Positions 38,900 to 48,178 of a stretch of 64,000 bases of DNA are shown here, piece after piece. The DNA is taken from the NCBI GenBank assembly GCA_003210135.1, contig QCNK01000002.1:41211-105210 (forward strand), given 5' to 3'. Position numbers and translations under genes: made by a program. Every line of letters begins with the position of its first letter. Position 1 is the first letter of the stretch. This stretch comes from Prochlorococcus sp. AG-424-P23. Lineage in GTDB: Bacteria; Cyanobacteriota; Cyanobacteriia; PCC-6307; Cyanobiaceae. Under the pieces are notes generated by a model. That model was not told the origin of the DNA, ran no database searches, and worked only from the letters and a program-made list of their open reading frames with translations.

Positions 38900-38916
38900 T
38901 CTTTATTGTATTATCT

Positions 38917-39525
38917 CTAACTATGAATCCTTGGCATCATACAAGTTTCAGCAAGTATTACTGACTCAATTACAGACAATTCCTCTAACCTTTTGAAAGT
39001 TTGATTTTTAGAGAATTTAGTTTGCGCTAGTCTCCAATAAACTCCAAAATGTCTTGCCTCACTCTCAAGCAGAGACTCATAAAGGGCTTTAAACGATTTA
39101 TCTTCAGAATTCAGAGCAAGCAAGCTTAATCTTTCATGACTTCTCGCCTCAATAAGTCCTGCGATTAAGAAACTATCAAGCATTCTGTTGGGCTCTTCCT
39201 TTCTTATATTCTTGGACAATTCGGCTCCATATGGAGGTGGTTTTAATGTTTCAAGAGAATGTCCAAGATCCTTTAAAAAATAAAGTATTTTTTCAAAATG
39301 CTCTAATTCTTCTCTCGCAATTGGACTTAGAACTTCTGCCAGATTTGGTTCTGATGGATATCTAAACATCAATTGAATAGCCACCCCTGCTGCTTTTCTT
39401 TCACAATGAGCATGGTCAATAAGAATATCTTTTGGATTAGATAATGCGAGTTTGATCCACTCATCTGAGGTTAATGACGATAAGTATTTAATATGAGAAG
39501 AAGGCCTTTTAAAATCAACAAGCAT
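38917..39525 (-). CDS. miaE: tRNA-(ms2io6A)-hydroxylase-like protein MiaE
   Basis: Ferritin-like di-iron monooxygenase that hydroxylates the isopentenyl group of ms2i6A37 in tRNA. Carboxylate/His pairs are visible as HAHCERKAA, REELEHFEKIL, IEARSHERLSL and ESEARHFGVYWRLA, giving two ExxH motifs. 202 aa. The ATG directly follows the aroQ stop. The family includes non-tRNA members, so the substrate is inferred. Confidence 0.85.
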   Translation of the reverse strand: MLVDFKRPSSHIKYLSSLTSDEWIKLALSNPKDILIDHAHCERKAAGVAIQLMFRYPSEPNLAEVLSPIAREELEHFEKILYFLKDLGHSLETLKPPPYGAELSKNIRKEEPNRMLDSFLIAGLIEARSHERLSLLALNSEDKSFKALYESLLESEARHFGVYWRLAQTKFSKNQTFKRLEELSVIESVILAETCMMPRIHS

Positions 39526-39969
39526 TTAATTTTTACTACTTAAATATCCAATAATTCCTTCAAGAGCTAAGGAATAACTTGATATGCCAAATCCACTAAT
39601 AATTCCTATTGCTTTATCTGTAAGAAAAGATTCTTTACGAAAATCTTCCCTACTAAAAATATTTGAAATATGTAACTCTACAAATGGAATTTTTGATCCA
39701 ATTAAAGCATCACGAATAGAAATCGAGGTATGCGTAAAAGCGCCAGCATTAATAAGAATACCTTGAATCCTATTAACTGAATCATGAATTTTATCAACTA
39801 TTTCGCCTTCATGATTACTTTGGAAACATTCAAGATTAATACTTTTTTCGTTAGCAACTTTAGTTAAATCTTTTTCTATATCACTCAATGTTTTATTACC
39901 ATATATTTCAGGTTCTCTAGTACCCAATAGATTTAGATTTGGTCCATTTATCAATAAAATATGCATCAT
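39526..39969 (-). CDS. aroQ: 3-dehydroquinate dehydratase, type II
   Basis: Third step of the shikimate pathway. I place the start at ATG 39969 ([20 protein letters not shown], 147 aa), because type II enzymes begin right at this strand; the 21 extra residues in the ORF track have no family match. Catalytic Tyr is in EPEIYG and His in VELHISN. The [16 protein letters not shown] loop binds substrate. It lies just downstream of the tRNA pair in the opposite sense and is coupled to miaE. Confidence 0.93.
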   Translation of the reverse strand: MMHILLINGPNLNLLGTREPEIYGNKTLSDIEKDLTKVANEKSINLECFQSNHEGEIVDKIHDSVNRIQGILINAGAFTHTSISIRDALIGSKIPFVELHISNIFSREDFRKESFLTDKAIGIISGFGISSYSLALEGIIGYLSSKN

Positions 39970-40068
39970 CAATAAAGTCTTTTCTTTACAAATGCTATCT
40001 AGAAAGAAACAAAAAAACCAAAACAATTTCACACAAAGTGTCCATTAACTGATAAGTTCAAATAGTGG

Positions 40069-40150
40069 GGGTCGGTGCCCGAGTGGTTAAAGGGGGCGGA
40101 CTGTAAATCCGCTGGCTCTGCCTACGTTGGTTCAAATCCAACCCGGCCCA
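40069..40150 (+). tRNA. tRNA-Tyr (GTA)
   Basis: 82-nt class II tRNA. Acceptor GGGTCGG (40069-40075) pairs with CCGGCCC (40143-40149), with one G-U pair. The anticodon arm GCGGA-CTGTAAA-TCCGC reads GTA, there is a long variable arm, and the T-arm is GTTGGTTCAAATCCAAC. The discriminator is A and no CCA is encoded. Confidence 0.95.
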
Positions 40151-40160
40151 CTTTAAAATT

Positions 40161-40232
<72 letters not shown>

Positions 40233-40363
40233 TGAACAAGAAGTATCTCGATAACTGAGTTTATAAGTATTTGAAAGAATAAAATAATTTTAAGACCACT
40301 AAATATAAACGAATTAGAGCAGAAATTAGAGCATAATTATTTCTTATTAAATAATTTACTTCG

Positions 40364-40407
40364 CTTGGTAAGGGAGAGGCCCTGAGTTCCGGTTTCGGCG
40401 AGGGTAT
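40364..40407 (+). repeat. decayed 3' fragment of tRNA-Thr (att-type scar)
   Basis: The 44 bases align without gaps to positions 40190-40233 of tRNA-Thr. The first 16 (CTTGGTAAGGGAGAGG) are identical and the rest have 10 substitutions, about 34 of 44 matching. It covers the anticodon loop to the 3' end, exactly the piece duplicated when an element integrates at a tRNA gene. No 5' half is present, so it is not a tRNA. Confidence 0.85.
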
Positions 40408-40477
40408 AGCCCAATAAAACTAATTAGTCTTAAATAACTTTTATATATTTTAGAATTTAAAAATATTGTTATAAGAA

Positions 40478-40669
40478 ATGTCATTATCGTCATACAGGAT
40501 GCACAGAATATATCTTGCGGCAACTATGAATTATGGTCTTGGTTCTGATGATTCAGAAGAGTTGGCATACTACAACAAAATCAGAAAAGAGATGAATGAT
40601 ATGAAAAAAGACCCAATTAAAAAAGGGATAACTTTTAGTTGGAATATCTCCGAAGAAATAGAAAAATGA
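40478..40669 (+). CDS. small hypothetical protein, 63 aa
   Basis: Soluble, charged protein (DDSEELAYYNKIRKEMND) with a tyrosine-rich middle and no recognised family. ATG start. It overlaps the next tiny membrane ORF by four bases (ATGA), suggesting that both are translated together. It is the first gene past the tRNA-Thr scar. Confidence 0.5.
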   Translation: MSLSSYRMHRIYLAATMNYGLGSDDSEELAYYNKIRKEMNDMKKDPIKKGITFSWNISEEIEK

Positions 40670-40752
40670 ATCTAAATACTTTCTTACTAATCGATGGGAG
40701 TCTGATGCTTATTGGTCTGCCAATTCTGATGATTCTTAAAGGGAAAAATTGA
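40666..40752 (+). CDS. 28-aa hydrophobic microprotein (not in ORF track)
   Basis: One predicted membrane helix (FLLIDGSLMLIGLPILMIL) with a KGKN tail. The start codon overlaps the stop of the 63-aa ORF in an ATGA arrangement. The first nine codons resemble the ORF at 9209. Coding status is unproven. Confidence 0.4.
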   Translation: MNLNTFLLIDGSLMLIGLPILMILKGKN

Positions 40753-40894
40753 TCCAAATCGGTATCATTTTAACCATATTCAAATTCAATTGTTGATCCT
40801 TTATCCGTATATGTGAGTACCTCAAACCGTACATTTTTATAAGTCGGATGGCCTGTATGACTAGTTAGAACTTAGTTGTAGTCGTCATGAGCAA

Positions 40895-41032
40895 ATGTCT
40901 ACCAAATCCAAACTAAAAGAAGATTATAAATCTGAACTTGAAGAAAGATCAGAGGAAGAACTTCTTGAGGAAGAAATCAGAAATCAACAAACATTGGATA
41001 GCTTTGTTAAATCTGACAAAAACTGGTGCTAA
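40895..41032 (+). CDS. 45-aa acidic coiled-coil microprotein (not in ORF track)
   Basis: Glu-rich helical protein (YKSELEERSEEELLEEEIRN) ending in SDKNWC. Normal ATG at 40895 and stop TAA at 41030. No family is recognised. It is on the same strand as its neighbours at 40478-41245 and could belong to a run of short co-directional genes. Confidence 0.4.
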   Translation: MSTKSKLKEDYKSELEERSEEELLEEEIRNQQTLDSFVKSDKNWC

Positions 41033-41059
41033 TCAAGACTTATTTTTAAGGAGATTGTT

Positions 41060-41245
41060 ATGAACTTTAAAAGATCACCATTTTCTATACTTAATAAAAA
41101 AAGAAGAGAAATTGATTATATTAAGGGTGTTTATAAGAGAAAAATTCAAGCTGAAATTGAATCTTATAAAGATCCCGAAGATGAAAATAAGAGAGATACA
41201 ATTCAAGCTCAAGATGTATTGATGCTTGATAGGATTTCAATCTAG
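41060..41245 (+). CDS. small basic hypothetical protein, 61 aa
   Basis: Helical, Lys/Arg-rich protein with a good Shine-Dalgarno AAGGAG seven bases before the ATG (taaggagattgttATG), unusual here because most genes lack one. The C-terminus DTIQAQDVLMLDRISI is more ordered. Unknown family. ORF 41121..41318 on the other strand is its shadow. Confidence 0.55.
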   Translation: MNFKRSPFSILNKKRREIDYIKGVYKRKIQAEIESYKDPEDENKRDTIQAQDVLMLDRISI

Positions 41246-41299
41246 TTAACCTTCCACAGTTCAGTAAATTCAAAAGTAAAAGATTTCTGTAAAAGAGAC

Positions 41300-41554
41300 C
41301 TAACTCTTTTTTGGCCATACTTCCTCAGTTTTCGTCCATCCCTGAGAGATTAACCTTTCATAAATTTCTCTAGCTAATTCTATATCTACAGAAACTGTAG
41401 TTGTCATTAAAGGTGGTTCTTTCCCTAATTCACCAACTATCTCTCCAGTATCTACAAACATATATTCAAAAACACCATCTATGCTTTTATCGTTTTTTAT
41501 AAACCTTTTTACTTCTTTTTTTTTTGGATTAATCAACCAATGAGATTTAGGCAT
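41300..41554 (-). CDS. DUF1651-family protein, copy 1
   Basis: 84 aa. The layout W-x-I....V..F.....D..F.YMFVDTGEIVGELGKEPPLM..ELAREIYERLISQGW matches the picocyanobacterial DUF1651 family. It is related to the ORF at 50646 (shared YMF, GENPPLM/GKEPPLM, AR..W..L...GW). Such proteins are numerous in Prochlorococcus genomes, often in variable regions; their function is unknown. Confidence 0.72.
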   Translation of the reverse strand: MPKSHWLINPKKKEVKRFIKNDKSIDGVFEYMFVDTGEIVGELGKEPPLMTTTVSVDIELAREIYERLISQGWTKTEEVWPKKS

Positions 41555-41585
41555 TAATTAAAAAGTAAAACTAGAAGGGGTTTGA

Positions 41586-41867
41586 TTAACAATATAGTGC
41601 TATTGTTTGATCTAAATCTGCACAAGGTTCAATAGTAAACTCCAATAATTCTCTCCAAGGTTGCCACTGTCGCCAAATAGTTTCTAAAGAATCAGCATCT
41701 ACAACAGAGTAACCATTGCCATGTTGAGGTAAGAAAATCCAAGATTGAACGTCATAACCCTCTGGTCTATTTTGTGGACCTCCATTGTCATACCATTCCT
41801 TCAGCATTTTTGATCCCTTCTCTTGGGCGTTTGCATCATTAAATTTATAAGAAATAAGAAACAGCAT
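41586..41867 (-). CDS. DUF3303-like protein
   Basis: 93-aa single-domain alpha/beta protein. The MLFLISYKF opening, a GG at about 29-30, and later YSVVDADSLETIWRQWQPWREL fit the ferredoxin-like DUF3303 family, which is widespread in marine picocyanobacteria and has no known function. No signal peptide. It follows a DUF1651 gene on the same strand by 30 bases. Confidence 0.7.
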   Translation of the reverse strand: MLFLISYKFNDANAQEKGSKMLKEWYDNGGPQNRPEGYDVQSWIFLPQHGNGYSVVDADSLETIWRQWQPWRELLEFTIEPCADLDQTIALYC

Positions 41868-42038
41868 AAATAAAAATTATTAATATAATTTCAATTTAAA
41901 AAACATTATTTAAAAACCATTTAAATTATTTTTAAATTTAGATTTTTAAGCCTTTTTCAATATTAATTCACGAAAAAAGAATCTTTATTTGGTATCGCAT
42001 GTACCGTTTACAAATTTTTTGTTAGCTATTAATTGGTT

Positions 42039-42221
42039 ATGAGTTTTTTTGCTGAACCTAACCATATTGAATATGATGCATGGTTCGATGAAAATATCGA
42101 CCCAGTAGATCTTGCGAATTACTCAGATGAAAAGGAATTCAGTGATTCAGTACATTTTAAGTTCCATAAGATGTCCACTAGAAATTTAACGATTGGTTCT
42201 TCTAATAATTTTCACTCTTAA
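42039..42221 (+). CDS. small acidic hypothetical protein, 60 aa
   Basis: I start it at ATG 42039 (MSFFAEPNHIEYDAWF); the track used TTG two codons earlier. Highly acidic N-terminal half (DENIDPVDLANYSDEKEF) and a basic C-terminal end. No family is recognised. The 170 bases upstream are AT-rich and hold no gene. Confidence 0.5.
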   Translation: MSFFAEPNHIEYDAWFDENIDPVDLANYSDEKEFSDSVHFKFHKMSTRNLTIGSSNNFHS

Positions 42222-42263
42222 TAAAAAGATTTTTAATTCCATAGATATAGATACTTATTAATC

Positions 42264-42641
42264 TTAAGCAGAATATGTTCCATCACTTTCTCTTCTTGCC
42301 TTAGCTAGTACGATTTCATCTACAACTTTTTCAATCATGTAAACACTTTTTTTACCAAAGCATTTTTCTTTTTTAATACTCTTAGAATCATTAACGATTA
42401 AATAATTATGTTCACAACAATCGCATTTAATATCAATTTTCACACCTCTTAAAACCTCCAAAGCTCTAGAAAAAATCCATTGCTGAACTGAAATACTTTC
42501 CCAACTATCAAAATTCGACCAATTATTAAAATCCCTATTAAGAATCCCTTTTAACCCATCAACCTGATTTACATGTACTAAGTATGAATCTTTTCTTGGT
42601 TCATCATTAATACCAATTGTTTTGACAGAATTTTGATTCAT
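42264..42641 (-). CDS. hypothetical protein with CxCC motif, 125 aa
   Basis: Soluble protein. A CDCCEHN cluster near residue 73 could bind a metal, with a further Cys in EKCFGKK. The N-terminal part is rich in Trp/Asn (NNWSNFDSWESISVQQW). I do not recognise the family. It is convergent with the 60-aa ORF and co-directional with the DUF985 gene 70 bases upstream. Confidence 0.6.
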   Translation of the reverse strand: MNQNSVKTIGINDEPRKDSYLVHVNQVDGLKGILNRDFNNWSNFDSWESISVQQWIFSRALEVLRGVKIDIKCDCCEHNYLIVNDSKSIKKEKCFGKKSVYMIEKVVDEIVLAKARRESDGTYSA

Positions 42642-42711
42642 TCAACATGCATCTATGAAGTAGCTCTACAAATCTAAAGGATAATTTGAAAAATATAAAC
42701 GGTAAAATGTC

Positions 42712-43179
42712 TTATATAAGATCATTAATCGCTTTATCTAATCTAGAAATATGATTTGTATTTCTGAGCAATTCAAAATCCTTAAAATCAAAGCCCGGGC
42801 CAACACAACAACTCACTAAAGTAAATTCGCCTGTACTTTTTGCAGCTTGCCAATATCCAGATGGGATCATTTCTACTGGATTATTGGAATCTAAAATTGA
42901 ATTTCTTATTAACTTATTATCATTATCTAGGCACCATAAATTAAGAGGATTACCCCTTAAATAAATCCAAATTTCATCTGCATTTTTTACTCTGTGCCAA
43001 GCACTTTTTGCATCTCTTTCCAAAAGATAATATATTCCCGTAATAAAGTTTCTACTTTGGCCATCTTCCCTAATTAGGAAATTATTACTTCTCACTATCT
43101 CTCTAAACCATCCACCTTCAGGATGAGGAGATAAATTAAATTGTTTAATTATTTCTAAATTTTTTTGATTAGGATTCAC
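42712..43179 (-). CDS. DUF985-family cupin
   Basis: 155-aa double-stranded beta-helix protein. It has the family start LSPHPEGGWFREI, the sugar-nucleotide-epimerase-like SAWHRVKNADEIWIYLRG and the C-terminal VGPGFDFKDFELL. These proteins resemble RmlC-like cupins, but the substrate is unknown. The His/Asp/Glu positions that bind ligand or metal are present. Confidence 0.85.
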   Translation of the reverse strand: MNPNQKNLEIIKQFNLSPHPEGGWFREIVRSNNFLIREDGQSRNFITGIYYLLERDAKSAWHRVKNADEIWIYLRGNPLNLWCLDNDNKLIRNSILDSNNPVEMIPSGYWQAAKSTGEFTLVSCCVGPGFDFKDFELLRNTNHISRLDKAINDLI

Positions 43180-43260
43180 ATTACAAAAATATCTTTAAAA
43201 TTTCTTTTACAATTAAAGCAGCCTGAAAATAAATCAAAATAAAGTATATTTTCTTAAAAC

Positions 43261-43404
43261 TTAAGCACAAATAACTGACAAATCAACAAAATTTTTATTT
43301 TCATCTGCCAGTTCAGTAATGATTCTATTGAGCCATTCAGAGGTCGTTTCACAATAACCTACATTTAAAATAGTTTTTTGCTTTGCTGATTCTTCTTTAT
43401 TCAT
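43261..43404 (-). CDS. 47-aa microprotein (not in ORF track)
   Basis: MNKEESAKQKTILNVGYCET opens a soluble acidic protein with Trp24 and a C-terminal Cys. ATG at 43404 and stop at 43261. It is the only supported ORF in the roughly 400-base gap between the DUF985 gene and the 61-aa ORF. Function unknown; coding status moderate. Confidence 0.45.
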   Translation of the reverse strand: MNKEESAKQKTILNVGYCETTSEWLNRIITELADENKNFVDLSVICA

Positions 43405-43586
43405 AAGAAAAGTATTTTTATATAAACTAGTCTTTAATTAAATCTATGTGAATAAGTCTTAATTACTATCTATTTCAAAAAGTTGTAATTAATACATATT
43501 TAAGAACTACTAGTAAACAAATAAAATTAAATCGTTGACAAGAAAATCTATACAAGTAAGAGTAGAAAAAATTTATTTTTTAACCT

Positions 43587-43772
43587 ATGAATAACATCAA
43601 GATTGAGGAATTGATGAAAGTAAGGTTCGATGGTATTGCTAATAGAATTGGGCAATTAAGCAAAAGTGAAAGTGAGTCTTTATTGCTTGAGCATCTTGAG
43701 TGGTTGGAGGGAGGATGGGAGACTGAAGAAATCTTATTTTTAAAAAAGCCTTACAGAAAATGGTGGTTCTAG
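43587..43772 (+). CDS. small hypothetical protein, 61 aa
   Basis: Helical protein with a hydrophobic-acidic core (ESESLLLEHLEWLEGGWETEE) and a basic aromatic end KKPYRKWWF. The sequence looks structured and selected. No family is recognised. It is convergent with thiD by 20 bases. Confidence 0.55.
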   Translation: MNNIKIEELMKVRFDGIANRIGQLSKSESESLLLEHLEWLEGGWETEEILFLKKPYRKWWF

Positions 43773-43791
43773 CTCTACTTCTAAAAAATAA

Positions 43792-44571
43792 TTAATGATG
43801 GCCTAAGGGACCAGGTCCAGATCCTATTTTATAAGAATTTTCTAAAGATTTCTCAACAAATAATTTCGCTTTTTGTATGGAATCAAGAAGTTCAAAACCT
43901 AAAGCTTTGTAACCACAAATAGCAGCACTCAAAGTACATCCGCTACCGTGGGTATTTTTTGTATTTATAAAATTATTAAAGAGCCACTCTTTTCTTCCGT
44001 TTAAGTCAAGAAAAAAATCCTTCCCTTTCATATCTTTTAAACCACCACCTTTTATAAGTACCGCTTTAGCTCCAAGACCAATAATTTTTCTTGCTGAATT
44101 TTCGATATCTTCTTTACTCCTTATTTCTAAACCAGAAAGTAGATTTGCTTCATAAATATTTGGAGTTACCAAATCAGCAATTGGTAATAAGAGTTTTTTA
44201 TAGGCATTAATAGCAGAATCTTCCAGTAATTTAGAACCAGTTCTTGTAACCATTACTGGGTCAATAATTTTGGTTATTTTGTATGCATTTAATTTTGAAG
44301 CAGTATCATTAATTATTCTTTCATTTAATAACATTCCAGTTTTTAAGGCATCAATAGGAAAATCAGCAAATAAAGTATCTAACTGATTTAATAAAGTATT
44401 CTTCTCTACTGGTTGAACGGATGTAACCTCTATACTATTTTGTGCGGTAATACATGTAATAACAGAACATCCATGTACTTTAAGGGCCATGAAAGTTCTC
44501 AAGTCAGCCTGTATGCCTGCTCCACCCCCGGAGTCACTACCGCCTATTGAAAGTGCAATTTTAGAATACAT
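43792..44571 (-). CDS. thiD: hydroxymethylpyrimidine (phosphate) kinase ThiD
   Basis: Ribokinase-fold enzyme that phosphorylates HMP and HMP-P for thiamine synthesis. It has [20 protein letters not shown] at the N-terminus, GMLL..., ATP/anion-hole [16 protein letters not shown] near residue 205 with the catalytic Cys/Asp equivalent, and KGGGLKD. 259 aa. tenA lies 50 bases upstream on the same strand, giving a thiamine salvage/synthesis pair. No TPP riboswitch is visible. Confidence 0.95.
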   Translation of the reverse strand: MYSKIALSIGGSDSGGGAGIQADLRTFMALKVHGCSVITCITAQNSIEVTSVQPVEKNTLLNQLDTLFADFPIDALKTGMLLNERIINDTASKLNAYKITKIIDPVMVTRTGSKLLEDSAINAYKKLLLPIADLVTPNIYEANLLSGLEIRSKEDIENSARKIIGLGAKAVLIKGGGLKDMKGKDFFLDLNGRKEWLFNNFINTKNTHGSGCTLSAAICGYKALGFELLDSIQKAKLFVEKSLENSYKIGSGPGPLGHH

Positions 44572-44620
44572 AATTTATTAGCTCGTTTTTGAAAATACTA
44601 TAAATAAATTTTAATTTAAA

Positions 44621-45244
44621 TTAGAAATCTGAATATGCATTAAAAAAATCTAACTCCAATTCCATAGCTCTCCTGTATAAATATTTGGCCTGATTAATAT
44701 CATAAGTTTCTTTATTAGTCTCAACAAGATTTTCAAGTGAAGCTGCTAGCTTTTCAAAGCTCTCATCAGAATAAGTAATTATCCATTCTTTATATTTAAT
44801 ATCAAAATCCTTTTCATACAAACTTTTTCCTATCCAAGAATAAAGTCGCATACATGGAGTCATTGCAAACATTATTTCAACGGAGCTTAGTCTTTTGGAA
44901 GTATCATCAAGAAAATCTGTATAATTTTTAGTGGCTTTTTTTATATAGTTATTAGACAAATCAATATCCCATTCTTTTGCATACGTTTCATGAAGTATTA
45001 ACTCCTCTGAAACGCCCATTAATAGTTCACTTAACTTCCTTATTGAGTACTTATCTTTTGATTTGTAAACAGCAAGACCATAAGCCTTAGCAAAAGTCTC
45101 TAAAAAGAAATAATCTTGAGCTAAATATTCTTGAAATATTTTTTTAGGGAGACTTCCATTCTTTAAACCTTGAACAAATTTTGTATTTAAACTTAGTAAA
45201 GCAATCTCATAATTATCCTCCCAAAGTTTTTTTGTTATTTTCAT
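44621..45244 (-). CDS. tenA: TenA-family thiamine salvage enzyme
   Basis: All-helical TenA/PQQC protein, 207 aa, predicted to hydrolyse aminopyrimidine or thiamine breakdown products to HMP. FLETFAKAYGLAVYKS and the active-site Cys in MTPCMRLYSWIG place it in the Cys-containing (TenA_C) class. Its pairing with thiD supports a role in HMP recovery, useful in a thiamine-poor surface ocean. Confidence 0.9.
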   Translation of the reverse strand: MKITKKLWEDNYEIALLSLNTKFVQGLKNGSLPKKIFQEYLAQDYFFLETFAKAYGLAVYKSKDKYSIRKLSELLMGVSEELILHETYAKEWDIDLSNNYIKKATKNYTDFLDDTSKRLSSVEIMFAMTPCMRLYSWIGKSLYEKDFDIKYKEWIITYSDESFEKLAASLENLVETNKETYDINQAKYLYRRAMELELDFFNAYSDF

Positions 45245-45330
45245 TTTTGTTTTTTTTGTTATTTTAAAATTTTTTTATATTTTTGGCCTACAAATTTAAT
45301 CTTATTTTTCTAGGATTGTAGGAAAAAATA

Positions 45331-46827
45331 ATGAAAGAAATAAATATTTTATGGTTTAAAAAAGATTTAAGAATTTTTGATAACGAAGCTCTTTGTGAGG
45401 CTATCAAAGATAATGATATTTTACCTATTTTCATTATTGAGTTAGATATTTGGAGCCAAAATACTCATTCATATAGACAATGGCAATTTTGCAAAGAAAG
45501 TCTAATAGATTTAAGAAACGCACTTGCTGAGATTGGACAACCTTTAATAATTAGGACTGGAAATGTTATTAATGTCTTTGATGACATCTGCTCAAAGTTT
45601 AAAATCAAGGGGATTTTTAGCCATCAAGAAACCGGGGATTGGCTTACTTATAAAAGAGATCAAAAGGTAAGAGATTGGGCTATAAGCAAAAATATTATTT
45701 GGAAGGAATTTCTACAATTTTCAGTTTTTAGAGGAAATTTAGATAGGGATAAATGGTCTAAAAAGTGGCAAGAAAATTCCGAAAAGAAATTTCTTAATGC
45801 TCCATTAAAAATTAATTCTATTAATTTTGATATTGGAGAAATACCTTCAGACGAAATTTTTCCGTTTAAAAATGAAAATTGTCCAGGAAGAATGCAAGGT
45901 GGGAGGAAGAAAGGTTTAGAGAGAATGCAATACTTCTTTAGTAATAAATTTGAATCTTATTCAAAAGATATTTCTAGCCCAGAAAAATCATTTGATAGTT
46001 GTACAAGACTATCCCCTTATATTTGTTGGGGATGCATTTCATTAAAAGAAATTTTTAATAAAGCAAATATATCAAAAGACAATAATTCCAGGATGTTAAA
46101 AAGTAGATTAACTTGGCATTGTCATTTTATTCAGAAACTTGAAAGTGAACCAGAACTCGAGTACAGGGAATACCATCCTTTTTACAAAAATATCAGAGAA
46201 AAAAATAATGAATTACTTAATTTATGGAGTACCGGTAATACGGGTTTTCCTTTTATAGATGCATGTATGCGGTCATTAAATTTTAATGGATGGATTAACT
46301 TCAGGATGCGAGCAATGTTAATGTCTTTTGCTAGCTATAATTTATGGTTACCATGGCAAGATTCAGGTTCTGAATTAGCAAATAAATTTGTAGATTATGA
46401 GCCTGGAATACATTGGAATCAATGCCAAATGCAGTCTGGAACTACATCTATAAATACCAATAGGATTTATAATCCTATTAAGCAGGGTAAAGATCATGAT
46501 CCTCAAGGGAAATTTATAAAAAAATGGATACCAGAATTAAAGGATGTCGCAGTTAATTTCATTCATGAACCTTGGCTATTATCTAAATTTAATAAAGAAG
46601 AATATGAAAAAATTAATTATATAAAGCCAATAATTGACATCCCAATTAGCATTAAAACTGCTAAAAAGAAGATACAGGAAATCACTAAAAAGGAAGGATA
46701 TTGGGATATCTCAAAAGAAATTTATTTAAAACACGGCTCTAGAAAAAGGTTTAGAAATAATTCAAATATTAAAAAAATTGTTTCTAAGAAAAAGGAGATA
46801 CAATACGAACTTGAATTAGATATTTAA
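45331..46827 (+). CDS. photolyase/cryptochrome family FAD protein
   Basis: 498 aa. The N-terminal Rossmann-like antenna domain (ILWFKKDLRIFDNEAL) and C-terminal FAD domain with RMQGGRKKGLERM, WINFRMRAMLMSFASYNLWL and YEPGIHWNQCQMQSGTT are clear. It probably repairs UV-induced pyrimidine dimers using blue light. The class I CPD type is most likely, but a (6-4) or FeS-BCP-like role is not excluded by eye. It is divergent from tenA across an 86-base promoter gap. Confidence 0.87.
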   Translation: MKEINILWFKKDLRIFDNEALCEAIKDNDILPIFIIELDIWSQNTHSYRQWQFCKESLIDLRNALAEIGQPLIIRTGNVINVFDDICSKFKIKGIFSHQETGDWLTYKRDQKVRDWAISKNIIWKEFLQFSVFRGNLDRDKWSKKWQENSEKKFLNAPLKINSINFDIGEIPSDEIFPFKNENCPGRMQGGRKKGLERMQYFFSNKFESYSKDISSPEKSFDSCTRLSPYICWGCISLKEIFNKANISKDNNSRMLKSRLTWHCHFIQKLESEPELEYREYHPFYKNIREKNNELLNLWSTGNTGFPFIDACMRSLNFNGWINFRMRAMLMSFASYNLWLPWQDSGSELANKFVDYEPGIHWNQCQMQSGTTSINTNRIYNPIKQGKDHDPQGKFIKKWIPELKDVAVNFIHEPWLLSKFNKEEYEKINYIKPIIDIPISIKTAKKKIQEITKKEGYWDISKEIYLKHGSRKRFRNNSNIKKIVSKKKEIQYELELDI

Positions 46828-46953
46828 GTTTGATTGTCGAAAATTTCAGATTCCTTTAAGTGAATAGGAAAGTTTTTTAAATTTTGAAATTTAATATCTA
46901 AATCCACGATGAAGTAATGCAAGCTTTAATGTATTCATTAGATTGAATTAATT

Positions 46954-47127
46954 ATGTCTGAAAGATTTGAATGGGACGATACCAATAGTTCAGGTATATG
47001 GTGGAGTACTAATGTAAGTATTAGAGACGAGTGCATTTTACTTAAAGAAGATACTCAATGTGAAGATTCTGATATAGTTGAACTCCTTAGAAGTATTGCA
47101 CAAAATATTGAAGATACTGGCCTTTAA
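46954..47127 (+). CDS. 57-aa acidic hypothetical protein (not in ORF track)
   Basis: MSERFEWDDTNSSGIWWSTN opens a protein rich in Asp/Glu and Trp with two cysteines. ATG 46954 and stop 47127, convergent with the iminopeptidase gene. The composition is non-random and the frame is open without internal starts. It resembles other small acidic Prochlorococcus proteins; function unknown. Confidence 0.55.
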   Translation: MSERFEWDDTNSSGIWWSTNVSIRDECILLKEDTQCEDSDIVELLRSIAQNIEDTGL

Positions 47128-47150
47128 TTTTTAAAGGCATATTCTCTCTA

Positions 47151-48101
47151 TTAGAGATTTTCAATTCCTTTTACAGCTTTTATTAATTCAATACTGATCC
47201 CTTTTTCACTCATTGAATGACCAGCATCATTAACAATAATTAATTCAGAATTCTTTAATTTCTTATTTAGATCCCAAGCACTTCTAACAGGACATACAAC
47301 GTCATACCTCCCTTGAATTATTTTTGTTGGAATTGATTCTATTGTTTTTATATTTTTCAAAATAAAATCATCTTCTAAGAAAATATTATTAATAAAATAA
47401 TGACATTCGATCCTTGCAAAGGCATCTGAAAAAGAATTAACTTGGGAGTTATCAAAATCGAATTTTTTATTTATTAAATGACTAGTTGAGAGTTCCCATT
47501 TTGTCCAAGCTGCTGCTGCTTTTGATCTAAGATTCGTATCTGAAGATGTTAGATATTTATAAAAAGAACTTATCAAATCATTTCTTTCTTCTTTTGGTAT
47601 TACAGAAATATATTCTTCAAATTCATCAGGGAATATCTCACTCGCACCATATTGATAGAACCATAATAATTCGAACTTTCTACATAAAAATATTCCTCGC
47701 AAAGTTAAGCTCATAACTCTTGAGGGATTTTTAATTGCATATATAAGTGAAAGTGTTGAGCCCCAAGATCCACCAAACAGATGCCAAGTATCTATTTTTA
47801 AAAGAATCCTTAATTTCTCAATATCATCAACTAAATGATTAGTCGTATTTTCTTTTAATTCGGAGAAAGGTTTTGAAGAACCGCAACCTCTTTGGTCAAA
47901 TTGAATAATATCAAATTTATTGGGATCAAAGTATCTTCTATATCTTGGTTGACTTCCTCCTCCTGGACCCCCATGAATAACAAGTATTTTTTTGCCATTT
48001 GGATTGCCAGATCTTTCCCAATAAATAGTATGAATATCGCTTACTTGTAAAAAACCCTTTTCACGTACTTCAATTTTCGGAAACAAGACTTGATCTTTCA
48101 T
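47151..48101 (-). CDS. pip: proline iminopeptidase (alpha/beta hydrolase)
   Basis: 316-aa S33-family peptidase that removes N-terminal proline. The oxyanion region is VIHGGPGGGSQPRYRRYFDP. The nucleophile elbow FGGSWGSTLSL, the acid in IQGRYDVVCP and His in DAGHSMSE complete the triad, and FDQRGCGSS is the family marker. A terminator-like hairpin lies behind its promoter end, at 48179. Confidence 0.93.
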   Translation of the reverse strand: MKDQVLFPKIEVREKGFLQVSDIHTIYWERSGNPNGKKILVIHGGPGGGSQPRYRRYFDPNKFDIIQFDQRGCGSSKPFSELKENTTNHLVDDIEKLRILLKIDTWHLFGGSWGSTLSLIYAIKNPSRVMSLTLRGIFLCRKFELLWFYQYGASEIFPDEFEEYISVIPKEERNDLISSFYKYLTSSDTNLRSKAAAAWTKWELSTSHLINKKFDFDNSQVNSFSDAFARIECHYFINNIFLEDDFILKNIKTIESIPTKIIQGRYDVVCPVRSAWDLNKKLKNSELIIVNDAGHSMSEKGISIELIKAVKGIENL

Positions 48102-48178
48102 TTTGAAATATTTTTGATCACTTTATTAATCCATTTTATCCAAAAAGAACTCTAGTTTAGAAGGATTTTGTTAAACAA

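Noticed and set aside
39970-40032. N-terminal extension of AroQ ([20 protein letters not shown]) as a signal peptide
   Set aside because: Type II dehydroquinases are cytoplasmic and begin at the HILLINGPN strand; the extension has no family match.
40807-40820. GTATATGTGAGTAC as an NtcA site before the 45-aa microprotein
   Set aside because: Fits GTA-N8-TAC, but the inner bases are not palindromic and no -10 is correctly spaced; such matches are expected several times by chance in 64 kb.
43535-43554. TTGACA with TATACA as a promoter for the 61-aa ORF at 43587
   Set aside because: The spacer is only 8 bases.
43792-45330. TPP riboswitch upstream of tenA/thiD
   Set aside because: The tenA leader lacks the CTGAGA and ACCTGATCTGGATAATGCC-type core; no aptamer can be drawn.
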